64,000 bases of DNA from Pyrocephalus nanus. Taxonomy: Eukaryota > Chordata > Aves > Passeriformes > Tyrannidae. The position numbers and the translations under genes are program-made. A model generated the notes under the pieces. It saw nothing but the letters and a program-made list of their open reading frames with translations, was not told where the DNA came from and searched no databases. Shown piece by piece: positions 23,447-36,322 of the stretch (position 1 is its first letter; each line of letters starts with the position of its first letter). The stretch is taken from positions 35,985,866 to 36,049,865 of the forward strand of contig CM076261.1 of NCBI GenBank assembly GCA_038380795.1, given 5' to 3'.

Positions 23447-26270
23447 CTACAAGGAAACAAAAGATGAATGAAGAAATGTGTAGTTAGCAACTAAATAAAT
23501 GAGCAAATACTTTACATCATCTGTCAAACCAGAAAAAATTTAAGGCTGGAATGGGATTCTTAGTAGGAAAATATTGATAAAAGCTATCTCCAGGTTGAGG
23601 ATAATAAGGAAAAGTATTAATGATTTTATAGCAATGAAAAAATATGCTTTTTGAAAACCTATGGGAGTAGTGATCAAAATATATATTTTAAATAGATATG
23701 CAATTAAGATGAAGTTAAAAAGCAGACAATGCCTTACAATATATGATCCTATAGGAGTTTAACTTTGATTTTAGTTTTGTGAAGTACCACATTTCTGGCA
23801 GTCACTAAGGGTGATTTCATCAAATGTAGATGAATCTCCTGGCAAAAGTAGTTCACACATTTGAAAGCTAGTGATTTAGGTATTCCTAAGTGCCTAATTC
23901 ACTTTTAAATATGAGATCTACATGTCCTTCTGAAAATAAGAACCTGAAGACCTTCAGCTATCAATATTATTGACAAAACCCTTTTTGGCTTCAGTGACTG
24001 CAAGAACTGAAATCCAGTCTTTGCTACTAAGTGTTTCTTTTGAAAAACATGATCCTTCTAGTTTAAGAAGTGCTTGTTGAATGACTCTTTCTTCTGAAGA
24101 AGTGAGGATTGACACAAAAATGAACCTCTGCAAAAGCAGATGAAAAAAAATGAAGATTTGTAAATACATTGTAGTGTCTAAATGCTATTGATTTCAGGAG
24201 GAATTCAATGCTCGAATGCATTTTAAAATCTGACCCTAGCTGCAGTAGCTGGAGTAAATAGGAGAGGCCAGAAAGACCATCTGTCAATGAGGCACAACAG
24301 TGGTTGCTAAACCATACATTACAACAGTGTTGAATGCTTTTATTGAGTCTTAGGAGTTAAGTTTTTACTCTGATTTGAGTACTGAAGAATAAAGGGTAAG
24401 ATTTGGCATGCTGCAGGTAGGGAGAGGGGAATAGAAATCTTCCACATGCCATGGTATAATGTTGTGAATATAAAGGCTGTTTTGTTCTGTTCTGTTTTAT
24501 TTTGTGAGCTTTTTTTCTTTCTATCTACACAGTAGCCATTTTTTTCAAAGTTTTCATAATGCTAGGCAAGAAATAGCACACTTAAGTAAATTTAAGAACT
24601 CCATATATGAGACAAGGCAGATCACTAAAAGGTTATTATGAAGAAGTGTCTTTCACAGCTTGGTACTTAATATGTCTCTCCTATGTTGGGCCTGTTGATA
24701 CCAGTCTACTCTTCTAACACACTGCACCTCGTGAAAAAAATAAAGTGTGGAGTATCCTACTAGCTGTAGGCTAAAAATTCCGTTTAGATGCTCTATAGCC
24801 ATATGCTTCTTTGGTTTCAGATATGGCTGTAGCGCTAAGTAGAGCAGGGCCTCTAAACCTGGGGCTGGAGACGGGACGTGATCATATATGTTCTACACAA
24901 CAATGGTCCCTGATCCTGCTCTGAGTCTCATGTGCTACTGATGTAGTCCTAAAGCACATTTGGATCTTTTATTTTAGTTTTTTCTTTCTGTACTAAAAGG
25001 ATTGCAGCTGATCAGAGTAATATTTTCACTGTGAGTGAGTTATGGTACGTCTTTCATGCTCTGTCTTTTCATACTCTATGTTGGGGCATGTTAGGAACTT
25101 TGTAAGGTGAACAGCTAGGCCTGGCAGAATTGAGATATAATTGTCTGCTGGCAGGGGTTCCCTGCAAGTTCTGCTGCTCAGACTATGCCTGGGCAATGTC
25201 CTGGGGAGACCAAGCTGGCTAATGCTGAACCAGGCCAGCTGAGATGCTTGAACCCAAGCAACATGGAAAATCAGTTTGTCAGAGCTTGAGTATCCTCCAT
25301 TCCTTATGTCCAACATTACAGATATATTTCCTAGATATTGCCCCTCTCCTAATAACCTCTGTGATTAAGTATTTACTGGAGGTACCTTGAAGCCAGTCTA
25401 GAAACTGGGGGGAAAAAAAGTTATCTCCTTATAATTATATAAACCAATACCTGTAGCTTCTCATTGCACCCTTGGCTAGTTGTGTTTGCTAGGGCAGGTG
25501 GAAAGAGGTTTTCTGCAGGTTTTTACTGGAAAGTTGAGATGATGGCATTTCTAAGGAGGCACTTCTCAGGTAAGCAAAACACGCAAGTCGCAATTTTTAT
25601 GTTCTTAACACCAGGTTATGAGTAGCATTTATTCTAATTTTCTCATATATCAATGCATTTTTCTAATGTTTCCACCCTCCAAACACTCATCTAACTTCTG
25701 CACTCATATATTATTTAGTTAGCTGTTCTTCCTATCACTTGCAAACAATCAGACATTTCTATTCTGTGTTTTTGAGCTAAATATTTCCTGAGCAGAAAAG
25801 AGTACAAATCACTCACCATTAAATAGCTAGTATAATTTATATCATTTAATCACTGCAAAACCTAGCACTCAGATTCAGGAATATGATTTGAAAGTTCTGG
25901 ATCTCAATGAAGATCTGATTATAGTATAAACATTATTCAAATAAGCATGGTATCTAAAACTGACCTATTTTTTCAAATTTATTTAATCTAAATAGCACAG
26001 TATCATTCCTTTCACGTATTCTTCTGAATAGTGATGATGACAAACAGCCCATAGTACCTTCCTCTCCCCCTCTCCCAGTTCTTTTTCCCTCTTAGACAAC
26101 AGTTGGAAAAAAAATAAAATATATATATATATATGGAAAAAAAAGGAGACCATATCAGATATGAAATATTGTTCTGTGGGTCATGTGAATAATGGATTTA
26201 AGAATATTGGGGTTATAGAAGTGACTAGACCTTTGCCTAGTCAAGTAAAGATCTCATCACAGGTACTTGC
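23447..26270 (-). other. Intron between membrane exon and tail exon (2,824 bp, GC-AG)
   Basis: The donor is AG|GCAAGT, the strongest form of the GC donor consensus, and the acceptor is ttgtttccttgtag. Contents are unremarkable AT-rich sequence with a short (AT)n run near 26118-26134 and a minor A-rich stretch. I see no transposon end or conserved reading frame inside it. Confidence 0.85.
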
Positions 26271-26522
26271 CTAGCAGGATGATGATGCAGAGGAGAATGG
26301 CAACCAGTGCCCCTGTGCTGAGGCCAGCAGGGAGTAGCAAGGCCTCAGCACTGCAGGACTGCATGTTCCCCCGGCTGTCGCAGGCACACACGCGAATCGT
26401 CAGCGTGCCCGTGCTGCTCTGAATCGGGTAGTCGTTGTCAAATATTATGATTGGCAGAAGATAGGTACTCATCTTACTACGGCTGTATCCATTTCTTCTA
26501 GTCATAATTCCTGCTGTGTTAT
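26271..26522 (-). CDS. CDH9: CDH9 exon encoding end of EC5 and transmembrane helix (252 bp)
   Basis: The acceptor is ccattctag|AT at 26523. The donor is CTGCTAG|gcaagt at 26270, a GC rather than GT site. The exon reads [56 protein letters not shown], then [19 protein letters not shown] entering the membrane. CACD and QSC are the paired EC5 cysteines; [13 protein letters not shown] is the conserved start of the type II cadherin membrane helix. One trailing G pairs with TA of the last exon to give Val and completes LLVLVVLF. Length 252 bp agrees with the family and supports the GC donor. Reading past the donor gives only GKYL and a stop. Confidence 0.94.
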
Positions 26523-26607
26523 CTAGAATGGAAAAGCAGAATCAATAAATGTTTCTGGATTAGGTTTTATGTGATATTTGTGTAGGTGGGGTACAGTCAG
26601 CAGTTAC
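26523..26607 (-). other. 85-bp intron within EC5
   Basis: It is bounded by gtaactg (26607 downward) and a pyrimidine-rich acceptor ending ccattctag at 26523. Both flanking exons have exactly the expected lengths (118 and 252 bp) and phases, which fixes the boundaries. It is near the lower practical size for a vertebrate spliceosomal intron; every other intron fully inside this window exceeds 1.2 kb. Confidence 0.92.
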
Positions 26608-26725
26608 CTTTGTTGTCTACAATGGAGAAGTTAGGGTGAACAGCAAATTCTGGCACCAACTCAAAGAAAAACTTGTGTCCTCGAGGAGGCTGATCTTTGT
26701 CAATTGCACTCACAGTCTGTATCAG
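26608..26725 (-). CDS. CDH9: CDH9 exon encoding mid EC5 (118 bp)
   Basis: The acceptor is tttctttatag|CTG at 26726 and the donor is AACAAAG|gtaactg at 26607. There are 39 codons plus one base. The product is [39 protein letters not shown] and a split Asp. IDKD is the EC5 aspartate cluster and NFS is an N-glycosylation sequon. The single trailing G joins AT of the next exon to give the Asp of the conserved DNTAG turn. The exon is too short to stand out as an isolated open frame and was found by searching between neighbouring cadherin exons. Its downstream intron is only 85 bp. Confidence 0.94.
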
Positions 26726-28489
26726 CTATAAAGAAAAGAGTATTTCATGCTATTTTAGAAATCATATGTTTCAAACATCTGCTTTTCATGACCAGTAATA
26801 ATCCAGTGAATCTTTATCTGAAGACACTAACTGATGTCCTAAGCCTAATGTTTCCTACATAAACCAGTAGAGGTTATGGTAAATACATTGTTAAATACAT
26901 AACGAAGGATAAAAAAAGATCCAGTCCTCACTGCAAAACAGCCCTATGCTTTGATTTGTGCTTAGTATCTTGCAGTGATACACAAACAATTATCCTTCTG
27001 TATAAGCCGTAAACCTCCTGTGGCCTCACGCAGCAATGATAGTGTGTAAACCAGTTGTTAACTTGGTCTGATTCTCAGTCCACCTCATCTGCTCCTGGCG
27101 ATAAATTGGAGTACTGCACTGGCAGGATGCTTGATTCTCCTGAGGTAATAAAAGCAAATGTTTTACTTCCTCCTAAATTGAAAGCTCTGACTGTGGAACT
27201 TAATAGCTGCCCTAACAAGGCCACTCAAACCCAGCTGGGAATGAGTGATAATAGCACCCGACTAGGGTGGGGACAGAAGGAACTAAAAAAAGGGGTTTCA
27301 GCAGTACCTCTGGATTGCACAAGCTTTCCTGTAGCATAAAAATGTGCAAATATGTGTACTCTACTCATGTGTAATAGGGATACGTATGCACTAGCATGCT
27401 TTCTCTTTTCTTTTTTCTGCTTTGTCTATCTGGACTGATAGATAGAGGCTAAGGGAAACAGCTCCAAAACTGAGGAAGAAGAAGCTTCCTGGGAATAGCT
27501 ATGGTTTACAAAGGAACTTTCAGCAGTTAAAATGCCACATTGCATGAGTCACAGTAGTTCCAGTAAGCTCTATAAATGACTGTTCTGTCCTTTGCCCTTC
27601 CTGATGGGTATCACATTAGAGAATAGTCCCTAGTACACCTTGGCTTGCAAGGACATGTTTGAGTTCAAAAACAAGATGACAAAACTTGGTGGCAAAAAAC
27701 CATGAGTAAGTCTCAACTGAGAATGCTTAGTAGAGTGCATTCCTATGGCACCTAAACTTAAAGGTAGAATGAGTTTGTTTCTTTCAAAGCTACAGGGGAG
27801 ACATTGACTGTCTTGAGTTTTCAGGTGTTTCCATTGTGCAGGTTGTCTTGAAATCCCACAGACATAGAAACTACTTTTTATCAAAGACTTCGTGGCTTGT
27901 TTTTCTTTTATTTTCAAAGAAGATGCAGCATGACATATACAGTGGTTGACAAGTAGCACTGATACAATCTTTAGCTTTGCACAAGTCAAATTAGGAATTA
28001 CTTTTACTTATGTACTTTCTCTGAACATCAGCTTGAGTAGGACTTGAGGATACAGTTAAATTTTGGAGAGTATTTAGTATCTCACAAAATGGAACACTGT
28101 TTTATGCAAACATAGGGCTACAAAATATATTAAGGTGTTTTTATTAGTGTAACATTCAGAAACATGATGCTGCTAGGGTGTTGTACTGCATTATGAGTAT
28201 TCAACCCATTTTTTTAGTTAACTTTGGGATATTTTTATTACAGAAAATAATATTAAGGTGCAGTTAAAATAAACATAATAAGAAAACAGTAGAGAGGTCT
28301 GAGTTTAGCTTGTTCACTTCCTAGCAACTCCTTCTAAAATAATCACGACTTTTTAAATTTTAATTTCTTTTTATTTTTGAGGTATATTGAGGAACTTGAA
28401 AGGTAATTTTTGAACATCAGCCTTGCACAAAAGGATATGACTATGTTGGAACCAGGATTATGCAGTTTTTCTAAGTGCAACTGGAATAC

Positions 28490-28511
28490 ACATGTATATA
28501 TATATACATGT
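28490..28511. repeat. 22-bp perfect palindrome with (TA)n core
   Basis: ACATGT at both ends flanks an alternating TA core; the whole is its own reverse complement. A partial further copy (atacacatgta) follows directly. Confidence 0.9.
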
Positions 28512-29514
28512 ATACACATGTAATCAGTGGAGTATTTGTAAGATCCGGATTTGATTCTCTTCAAGTGCAAATCACATGGAGAAGCACAATTGTATGAGAC
28601 ATAGAAGAACCTAATTACAATGAAAAATTATTGTTGAGAGTAAGGCAGAAGAGGAAAAAAAAAACCCCAACCTTATTACCTTATTACCTGCTCTAACTAT
28701 TGGCTTCATAATTGAGAACCAGCTGTTCTTTCACCAGAAAAGATGTGAGAATAAAAGGATAATGAAAAAGGATGATTGCAGGTGAATTGTGTCAAATAAT
28801 GAATAGGTAAAAGGAAATTAAAAATGTTATCTAATTAAGGAATTTTATTTTTCACTTATACAGTTGTAAATAGCAGAGAATGATCTCAATGATAACCACT
28901 GCAGAAATGAAGCAGATCTGGCTATTTTTAAGTATCACATTTATATGAATAAATTTAGTTTTGTCTATATTTTGTAAATTCATGTTGGAAGTATATTCTA
29001 CCATTTAGATGCAGTTATGACACTGAATTATGGTCACTCTTCACCAAGGCTGCAGAGAAAGATCTCTCTGATGCTGTAAGATTTACGAGGGAAGACTTAT
29101 TTCAAGAAAATTACTTTTACTGGAATATATTTCAAGCATATCAGGCTTAGAGAAGATAAAAAGCATTCCTATTCTTTTCTTTCTTTCATACTTTCCTATG
29201 CAAATGAGCACACTTTAGAAAATATAGCATTATTGTCACTATTTTGAAGATTGCCTATGCATGTGCATGTGCACTCCCACATGTTTTAAGAAACAGTCTC
29301 ACACTCTTGAGTGGATCTTATTAGGTGAATTCAAGTTTTTAAAGGTCACTTTGCTTTGAGGGTAATGAAAATTTAAACACAAACATTGACATAAAGTTTT
29401 CTCTTTACATTCAGAACAAGGTGTTGGTAGCAGTTTGACAATGTAAAATGTGCTGTGAATGAGGAATTATTCTCAATGGAAACATTTCTCGAAAATCTTA
29501 GGACTGGTGTTCTT

Positions 29515-30515
29515 TAGCCATGATTTTTACAGGTGCTCTGACAAAGACCAGTGTCTTGGGACAGATGCTCTTTAATATCTTTATCATGCCATAGACAGTG
29601 AGGTTTGCACGTGACATGAAGCTGAGTAGTGCAGGTGACACAGCAGAAGGAAGAGATCCCATCCAGAGGTACCCAGAAAGCTTGAGAAGTGGACTACAAG
29701 AATCTCATGAAGTTCAGTGAGCCCAAGTCCTTCACCTGAGCTAGGGCAATCCCAGATATGAGTACAGACTGGAAGAAGAACTCATTGAGAGCAGACCTGC
29801 AGAGAAAGACTTGACGGTTCTGATGGGAAAAAAGCTGAATATGACCCAGCAAGGTGCACTCGCAACACGGAAGACCAAGTGTATCCTGGGCTGTGCCAAA
29901 AGTAGTATGGCTGGCAGATTGAGGGAGTTGATTCTACTGCTCTACTATGCCCTTGAGAGACTCCACTTGGAGAACTGCATCTATTCTGATGTCCTCAGCA
30001 AAAGAGAGATGTGGGCCTATTGGAGAGAGTCCAGAGGAGGGAAACAAAGATGATCAGGGGACTGGAACACCTCTCCTATGAAGACAGGCTGAGATAGTGG
30101 AATTGTTCAGCCTAGAGAAGATAAGGTTCTGGAGTGAAATTATTGTGGTTCTCCAGTACCTAAAGAAAACTTACTAAAAAGAGGGAGATTGACTTCTCTA
30201 TACAGGTAGACAGTGATAGGACAAGGGGAATAGTTTTAAACTAAGAAAGAAAAAAAAAAAGAGAGGGAAATTTAGATTAGACATTGGAAAAGAATTCTTT
30301 ACTCAAAAATAGTGAGGCACTAAAACAGGTTGCCCAGAGGCAATGTGAATAGTCCACCCCTGGAAGTGTTCCAAGCTGAATTGGATGGGGCCCTGAGCAA
30401 CCCAATCAGTCTAGTGGGTGACATTCCTGCCCATAGCCAAAGGGGTCGGAACTAGATGATCTTCAAGGTCCTTTCCAATGAAAACCATTATATGATTCTA
30501 TGATTCCATGATTCT
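29515..30515 (+). mobile_element. CR1 LINE fragment with intact 3' tail (about 1 kb)
   Basis: Plus-strand CR1. The 3' end is diagnostic: ggttgcccagaggcaatgtg, cccctggaagtgttccaagc, ggatggggccctgagcaacc, ggaactagatgatcttcaag, then the octamer tail atgattctatgattccatga ending near 30515. Upstream, gatgctctttaatatcttta and gtttgcacgtgacatgaagc fit the end of the reverse-transcriptase ORF and 3' region. The reading frame is degraded; the 80-codon frame at 29811-30053 is not a functional protein. It is 5'-truncated and sits antisense to the cadherin transcript inside its largest internal intron. The 5' limit is approximate. Confidence 0.88.
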
Positions 30516-30583
30516 GTTTATTTCTTTCATGATGAAGAAAAGATTTTGTTAAAGGGTTTGGATCGATTTCCCATTGGCGCTTT

Positions 30584-30600
30584 CCCCCCCCCCCCCCCCC
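30584..30600. repeat. C homopolymer run
   Basis: About 17 consecutive C residues, shortly after the CR1 tail. The exact length is prone to sequencing error. Confidence 0.9.
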
Positions 30601-33600
30601 AAATATGGAAAAGGTTTAATTATAACACTGATTCTTACTGTTTGGATTTTTTTCTCCTGGATGCTGTGGTTTTAAGGCCATGACTTACATCACAGTAAAC
30701 GTTATGACAGTCAGTCTGTATAGTTACTCATACTCATGTCTTAAAAAGTGATTTGGGCTGAATAAACTGCCTAGTAACAAATTTCTTAAGTGTACCTGAT
30801 ACATTCTTAGACAAAGGCTGCTCTCCAGTTTTCTTCAAGTTGTTTAAAAGAGAGAAAGCAAGTGAAAGTTAGGTTGGAGAATTCTGAAACAGGAAAGTTC
30901 CTTTTGCACACCAGAGCATGCTTTTAGTGCTTCTGAGGCTGTGCAAGTAGAAGACTTGGGTCACGAGCTAAGCCTTGGGAATGCCTTTAAAAGGAATGTA
31001 GGAACCATTAGAAAATGTTAAGGTAGTAGTGTGTCTTTAGCAGTACAGAGGTCAGCACCAGCTAGTCACATTTCAGATGGGCTTTTGAGCCTGTGCTGGC
31101 TTGGCATGTCATGCAAATAAATGTTAGTTGCACATTAGGTCTAGGGTATACGCTTTAAGCATGCAACCACATGTTTTGTAAAGAGTCTTGAAAAGTTAAC
31201 TGAAGAAAGATGAACAAGATAAAGTCCATGGGTGGACAGATATGATGTATTTTCAGGTGAAACATTTCAATTAATAAAAAAAAACCTGAGTAAAATAGAA
31301 TGTCCACAAGTAAATCCACTGCTACTCCTTTTCAGAAAAGCAGCATGTTTGTGGTTGCCATCTGATATTTAAGACTTTTTTTTTTTTCAAAATTCCTTCT
31401 TTTGAAATTCACTATAAGACAGTGAAAAATAATGCAAAGATGGTCAGTGTTGTAGACAGTGCCTTTCTGAAGTTTTCAAGTAATATCATTACCATATAAC
31501 ATAAAAATTGTACTTCCAGTCACAAAGAAGTAAGACCTCCGGAGACAGACATTGTGAACTAGAGATACAGTAACAGCTGCTGAATTTTGCTGTTTCTATG
31601 TGCAGTTATAGAGTTGCAGAGTGTAAGCCTTCAATCCACTTGAATCATTTCAGCTTTCATTCTTGTTATATTATGCTCTTAGTTAAATCTGGTATAACAG
31701 ACAATTTCTCTAATGTTATTTATCTACTTTCAGCTCTTTCAGAGACTAGACTTAAAAATATTACAAGTCATTTAAGGAAGGAATGTTTGGGAAATTTTAA
31801 CATTTATTTTTGTCTAACATTTCTCAGAAGTGTTATAGGAGAGAACAGATCAAATTCTAGACCTCAGTGCACTGGCCCTGTCATTCTTGAAAGCAATCAA
31901 TCTTCTTTTCTGCTGCAAGTATTTATCTAGGAATTTGAAAAGATCTCATTAGTTTGTCTGCAATAAACTGTGGGAAAAAATGTTGTGAGACCGTGTTTTG
32001 GACAATCATGAGAACATAGTAATGTCCATATGTTGGGGAACAGTGGAAGAACAGCTTTGTGTTTCTCCTGTTTCTCCTTTCTTTCTCTTGCCCCTTTTCC
32101 TGCCTGTATGATCTAGTAGGACCAATCCCTAACTAATCCTGAATGTAACAGTTAGTAATCAAACAGCTCAGTATAAATGTGTGGAATGAAGATTATGTAG
32201 AATGTTTTGAAGTGGCTACATTTCTCTAGAAGTGAAGCAATGTTATGATTCATAGAAGTGCTTCAAAATCAATCCAGTGGTCATGGATGTCCATCTTGTC
32301 ATTATGTGGCTTGAGTGATCACACATGAATAAACACAATTCTAGAATATACACCAGTAAACTGCTAGCTGCACCAAACAGCCTCCATCACATGTGCACAA
32401 GCTAGAATACATGTGTGCCACTTAACAAAGCTTCAGGTTTAGTAATGCAAAGCAGTTTAGTTTTCAGACCTTGGCTCTGTGCCAGAAATTTGTTGGCAGT
32501 TTTAAAGCAGGACTGAATGCTCATCAGAAGTTGGAAAACTCTCTCTTGAACTTCAATTCTTATTTCAGAAGAGAGACAGATTGTTACCATGAGTCTCTTA
32601 CGAACTCAAGCCAATAGGTGACTACCTAGAGAAGCAGCTACAATGTATAAACAAGTCATGACTGATAATTAGCAATGGCCACACGAGGAAAAGTAATCTC
32701 TGCTCTATCTTCAGAAGTCTGCTCTGTCTTTAGAAGAGAGGGAGGGTATGAAGTGTAATGAAATGAAAAATCAGCTAGCTATCTGAAGGAGGAAACAAAC
32801 TTTCTCCATTATGATGTCTGAGAGTCCCTAAGTGGCAGGAAAGAATATAGCATCAATGGGGAAGAAAAAAAAAAAAAGTGACACAGTTTAATTTCCTAAA
32901 TATTATTATGGGTGGGTGTTAAAATTAGCCAATGCCAACTTTTACCAACAAATTGTTCAGTTCAATCACTTTCCTTTTCAAGTAAATCTTCCTGGTTTCC
33001 ATGGAGAGGACTCATCCTCTAATCCAACTAAAAAGACCCAATTAATTCCTGTGACAAGGGCATGAGAGAACTTTTACCAGAGCCTTCCCTACAACAGTCC
33101 CTGGGGCTCCAGCATGCCATTAAAGGATTAGGGATTTCTAAATTGAATGAGAGGAAGGCTGCTTCATACTTTTCTTTAGCCTGTGTACTAGCCAGTGGAA
33201 TGAGATTCACATGGTGACAAATGTGTTCCAGTCTAGTGAACACAATTTTTTATGAACCTTTAGTAATAATGTTTCTCCTCAGTTATACCATTGTTGTTGG
33301 GAGGCAAAAGAGGAGGAGAGACTCTGTAGGATTTTCTTTTCTCTGACCTGAAAAGGCTACCTGAAAAAGACGAGTGCAGCCTCTAATATCTGCTGATGTT
33401 GAAAATGAGTAATGTCACTTGCTAGCAGAGAGCAATGTTTGATCATTCTGGCTGCTTCCTGATGCACCTGAGATTTAGAGAGCAGTGTGATTAATAATAA
33501 TAAAAAATGTGTGGTTAAAAAAAATAAATTTAGAAATGAACTGAATATATTTATGTTCTCAGTCTGTCTCTCCTGCTATGTGCGTCAGATGTAGAAGCAG

Positions 33601-36200
33601 TGCTGTGATGTGTCAGGAAGCAGTAATGATTCTAATAAGACAGCTGATTTAGGTGATCTCCAAGATAAGGGGGAGTAGTACAAGATTCCATATCTTTCTT
33701 TTATTATAGGGGACTGCTAGACACAAGCAATACAGGCAATTTGGAACTTAGCATCCTTGGCCAAAATATTCAAGTTTGTGTTTCTATACTTGTAATTTTT
33801 AAGCACCAAAATAAAAGTAGTCTCATGTATTAAAGGTAGAATATTTTCTGAAACACTAAGTGAACAATCTGTAAATGTCCATACATGTATTCAGGTGCCT
33901 GTCTTGAGGAAAAGAACTATTAACAACTAGAAGAACAATCCATCTCTGTAATTTTTCTGTAGCTAGACTTGGTGGATATCATCTTTCCAGTAGCTCTGCA
34001 GGATTTTCCAGTGAGAGAAAACAATTCCTGAAATTACGTTGGTAAACTAGATGTATGGGAGGTCTGAACAACAGTATGCCTATCTAATGGGTCTCTGTTA
34101 TCTCTGATTTTAGGAAAGCACAGAACTTACCAGAAAGGTAAATGAAATTTCATTCATTTATGGATATTCCATTAAGTATGCCAGACTAGGTGGAAATTGG
34201 CTTAAGGAAACTGACGGCAATATGCCTAGGTAGAACTTCTTCAAATATATGACAAAACCTATGTTTGCTGGCTGATAAAATTGCACAAGAATAATTTCGA
34301 TAAAAACTTCATTTGTAAGCTTTGGATTTTTTTTTTTTTAATTATGCAGCTAAAATACATGACTCACTTTTCTATCAGTCATTATACTGAGATTTTAAGA
34401 TTTATTTGCTTCAGTTTCATCTTCTGCAATGACACTGATGTACAGATAGAATTTAGATTCTAAGATATCCATTTGAAATTAATGGATAGAGTTATCTGAA
34501 TGTATTCCACCTGGAAAAACAGCTTATAAGTCATAAACCAAAACTATATTGTTAGAATAGCCAAAAGTTTAGGGATTTTTTTTATACAGTCTTAAAATGT
34601 ATTTTTGCAGTGACAGTTTAAGTCACTGGTTAAGACAGAATGTTATGATCATAAACCTTAGATTTTTTGAAAAGTGCTCTTTGCTTATTTTTCCAATATT
34701 AAAATTCCTTCCACTTTTTAAATTTAATTCATCACTGCCTTTGATATGTATATTCATCTATTTATGTCATTTGCATGAAAACCAGTAAAACTTTCTTAAA
34801 AAAATAATTAAAATAATGGTCAAGTACCGTCAAAGCCAAGTGATTTTAATCCAAGTATCCTCTGTCATTCTAACTATAATAAATAGAATTGAATGCAGTC
34901 TACAACAATCTACTGTATCCTCTTTTTCTCCTTTTTTCCCCCCATTTTCTATCTGTTAAGCTGTTCATAAAACATCATTTGAATTGCAAGTGGTAAATTA
35001 CATGTTTTTTCTCTGCACAGAGTTCTTCAGTACCTGAAATTCTAGACTCATCTCAGTTATCATCTATGCTACTTTCAGTAGAGTCTCTGAAACTATGTTA
35101 AAAACAATAATGGGCAGCAACCAAGGTAAAACATGAACATGCTATGCTTCCTGATGTGCATCCATATCCACCATATTTGTAAAGTTGTAAAGAATGTTAT
35201 ATGGTTACTATACTTGAAAACCAAAATATTATACACATAATATCAGTGAAGTCAGCCAGCTTTGCTTGGATGATGACAGCATAAAACTAGTGAGACATGA
35301 GGATAGACTTAAACTGAGCTTAGGGTTCCATCCTGGACTTCCTTTCCTACAGTAGGAACGCATTCGATCTCAAGATTTTTCTTCCAGTGAAAACTGAATC
35401 AGCCTAGACAAGAGGCTCATGCATGATCTTAGGTCCATTCTTGAAAGAAAATATCGAGGTCATAATAACATATATCTTTATTCACAGGATTTAAAACTGA
35501 AAGACTGACTGGTATTACCATAAACAGATTTTGTAATATACGTAATATTAAGAGATTTCTATAATATACTGGCTCTGATTTCTGTTGATCTGTCTACTTT
35601 CTCAAATCCAAAAAATCACTTTATCTTCAATTTTTTTTTAATTGTATTTCTGGAGTTTTACAGAATTGCTGAGATTGTTTATAAAGAGATATGCATGAGC
35701 TTTGACCACATTCACCTCAATACCAAACTAGGTTTTAACTTAAAGTGGAAGCAGGTGCACTGCCTTTTATTTTTGTACAAGTTTATTCTTCACATCTTCT
35801 TTACTGAGGATAATAAAGATTTCCTGTTTTGTGTACTTGAAAGTGTGCCTATATTACCTGAGGCTTTGATAAAAATCCAGAAACAAACTGAATTATAAAA
35901 CAGTGTAATAGTTTTGTAGCATTAAGAGCAACCTTTTCCTAAAATATTTTCTGATACTAGAAATGGAGAACCACCTTATACTATCATTTTTTATTAAATC
36001 CTGTATTATTATACTAGGGTATTATCCTTCACCTTTTACCTCCTCCTTTTTTGAATCAACTGATACTTTCTGTATAAGATAGGGAATAAAGAGGATGAGT
36101 TAGTTTGCAGCTGCTCAAATTAACATATGTTGAAACATCCATCATGGCATTTCAGAATAGTTTCATTGAAAGTTATTTAGTAACATAAGTATTAGTTTAC

Positions 36201-36322
36201 CTGTCCTGCTTTTGCATTTTCACAAACAAATGTTTCATAGTAGTTGGCAAACTCTGGTGCATGATCATTTATGTCTAAAATCCGGATGAAGACAGGTATC
36301 TGGCTACTTTGTTTAGGATTAT
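36201..36322 (-). CDS. CDH9: CDH9 exon encoding end of EC4 and start of EC5 (122 bp)
   Basis: The acceptor is cctattccag|AT at 36323 and the donor is GCAGGACAG|gtaaac at 36200. Two leading bases complete an Asn codon; the exon ends on a codon boundary. It reads [20 protein letters not shown], then [29 protein letters not shown] is the EC4-EC5 calcium linker, and VCENAK carries the first conserved cysteine of the membrane-proximal EC5 domain. An intron of about 9.5 kb carrying a CR1 element separates it from the next exon. Confidence 0.95.

Larger units (their letters stand above)
26726..36200 (-). other. Large intron (9,475 bp) hosting a CR1 element
   Basis: The intron separates the EC4/EC5 linker exon from the mid-EC5 exon. 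It contains the plus-strand CR1 at about 29515-30515, a C-homopolymer at 30584-30600, a 22-bp perfect palindrome at 28490-28511 and short homopolymer runs. The rest is AT-rich sequence in which I recognise nothing. The frames at 27055-27339 and 31598-31930 have no recognisable domains and look fortuitous. Confidence 0.8.

Noticed and set aside
26257..26270. GT four bases beyond the exon end as the true donor
   Set aside because: It would shift the last exon out of frame and contradict the 252-bp exon length; the GC donor preserves the cadherin frame.
29811..30053. 80-codon frame
   Set aside because: It lies in the degraded 3' part of a CR1 element and is not a complete or conserved protein.
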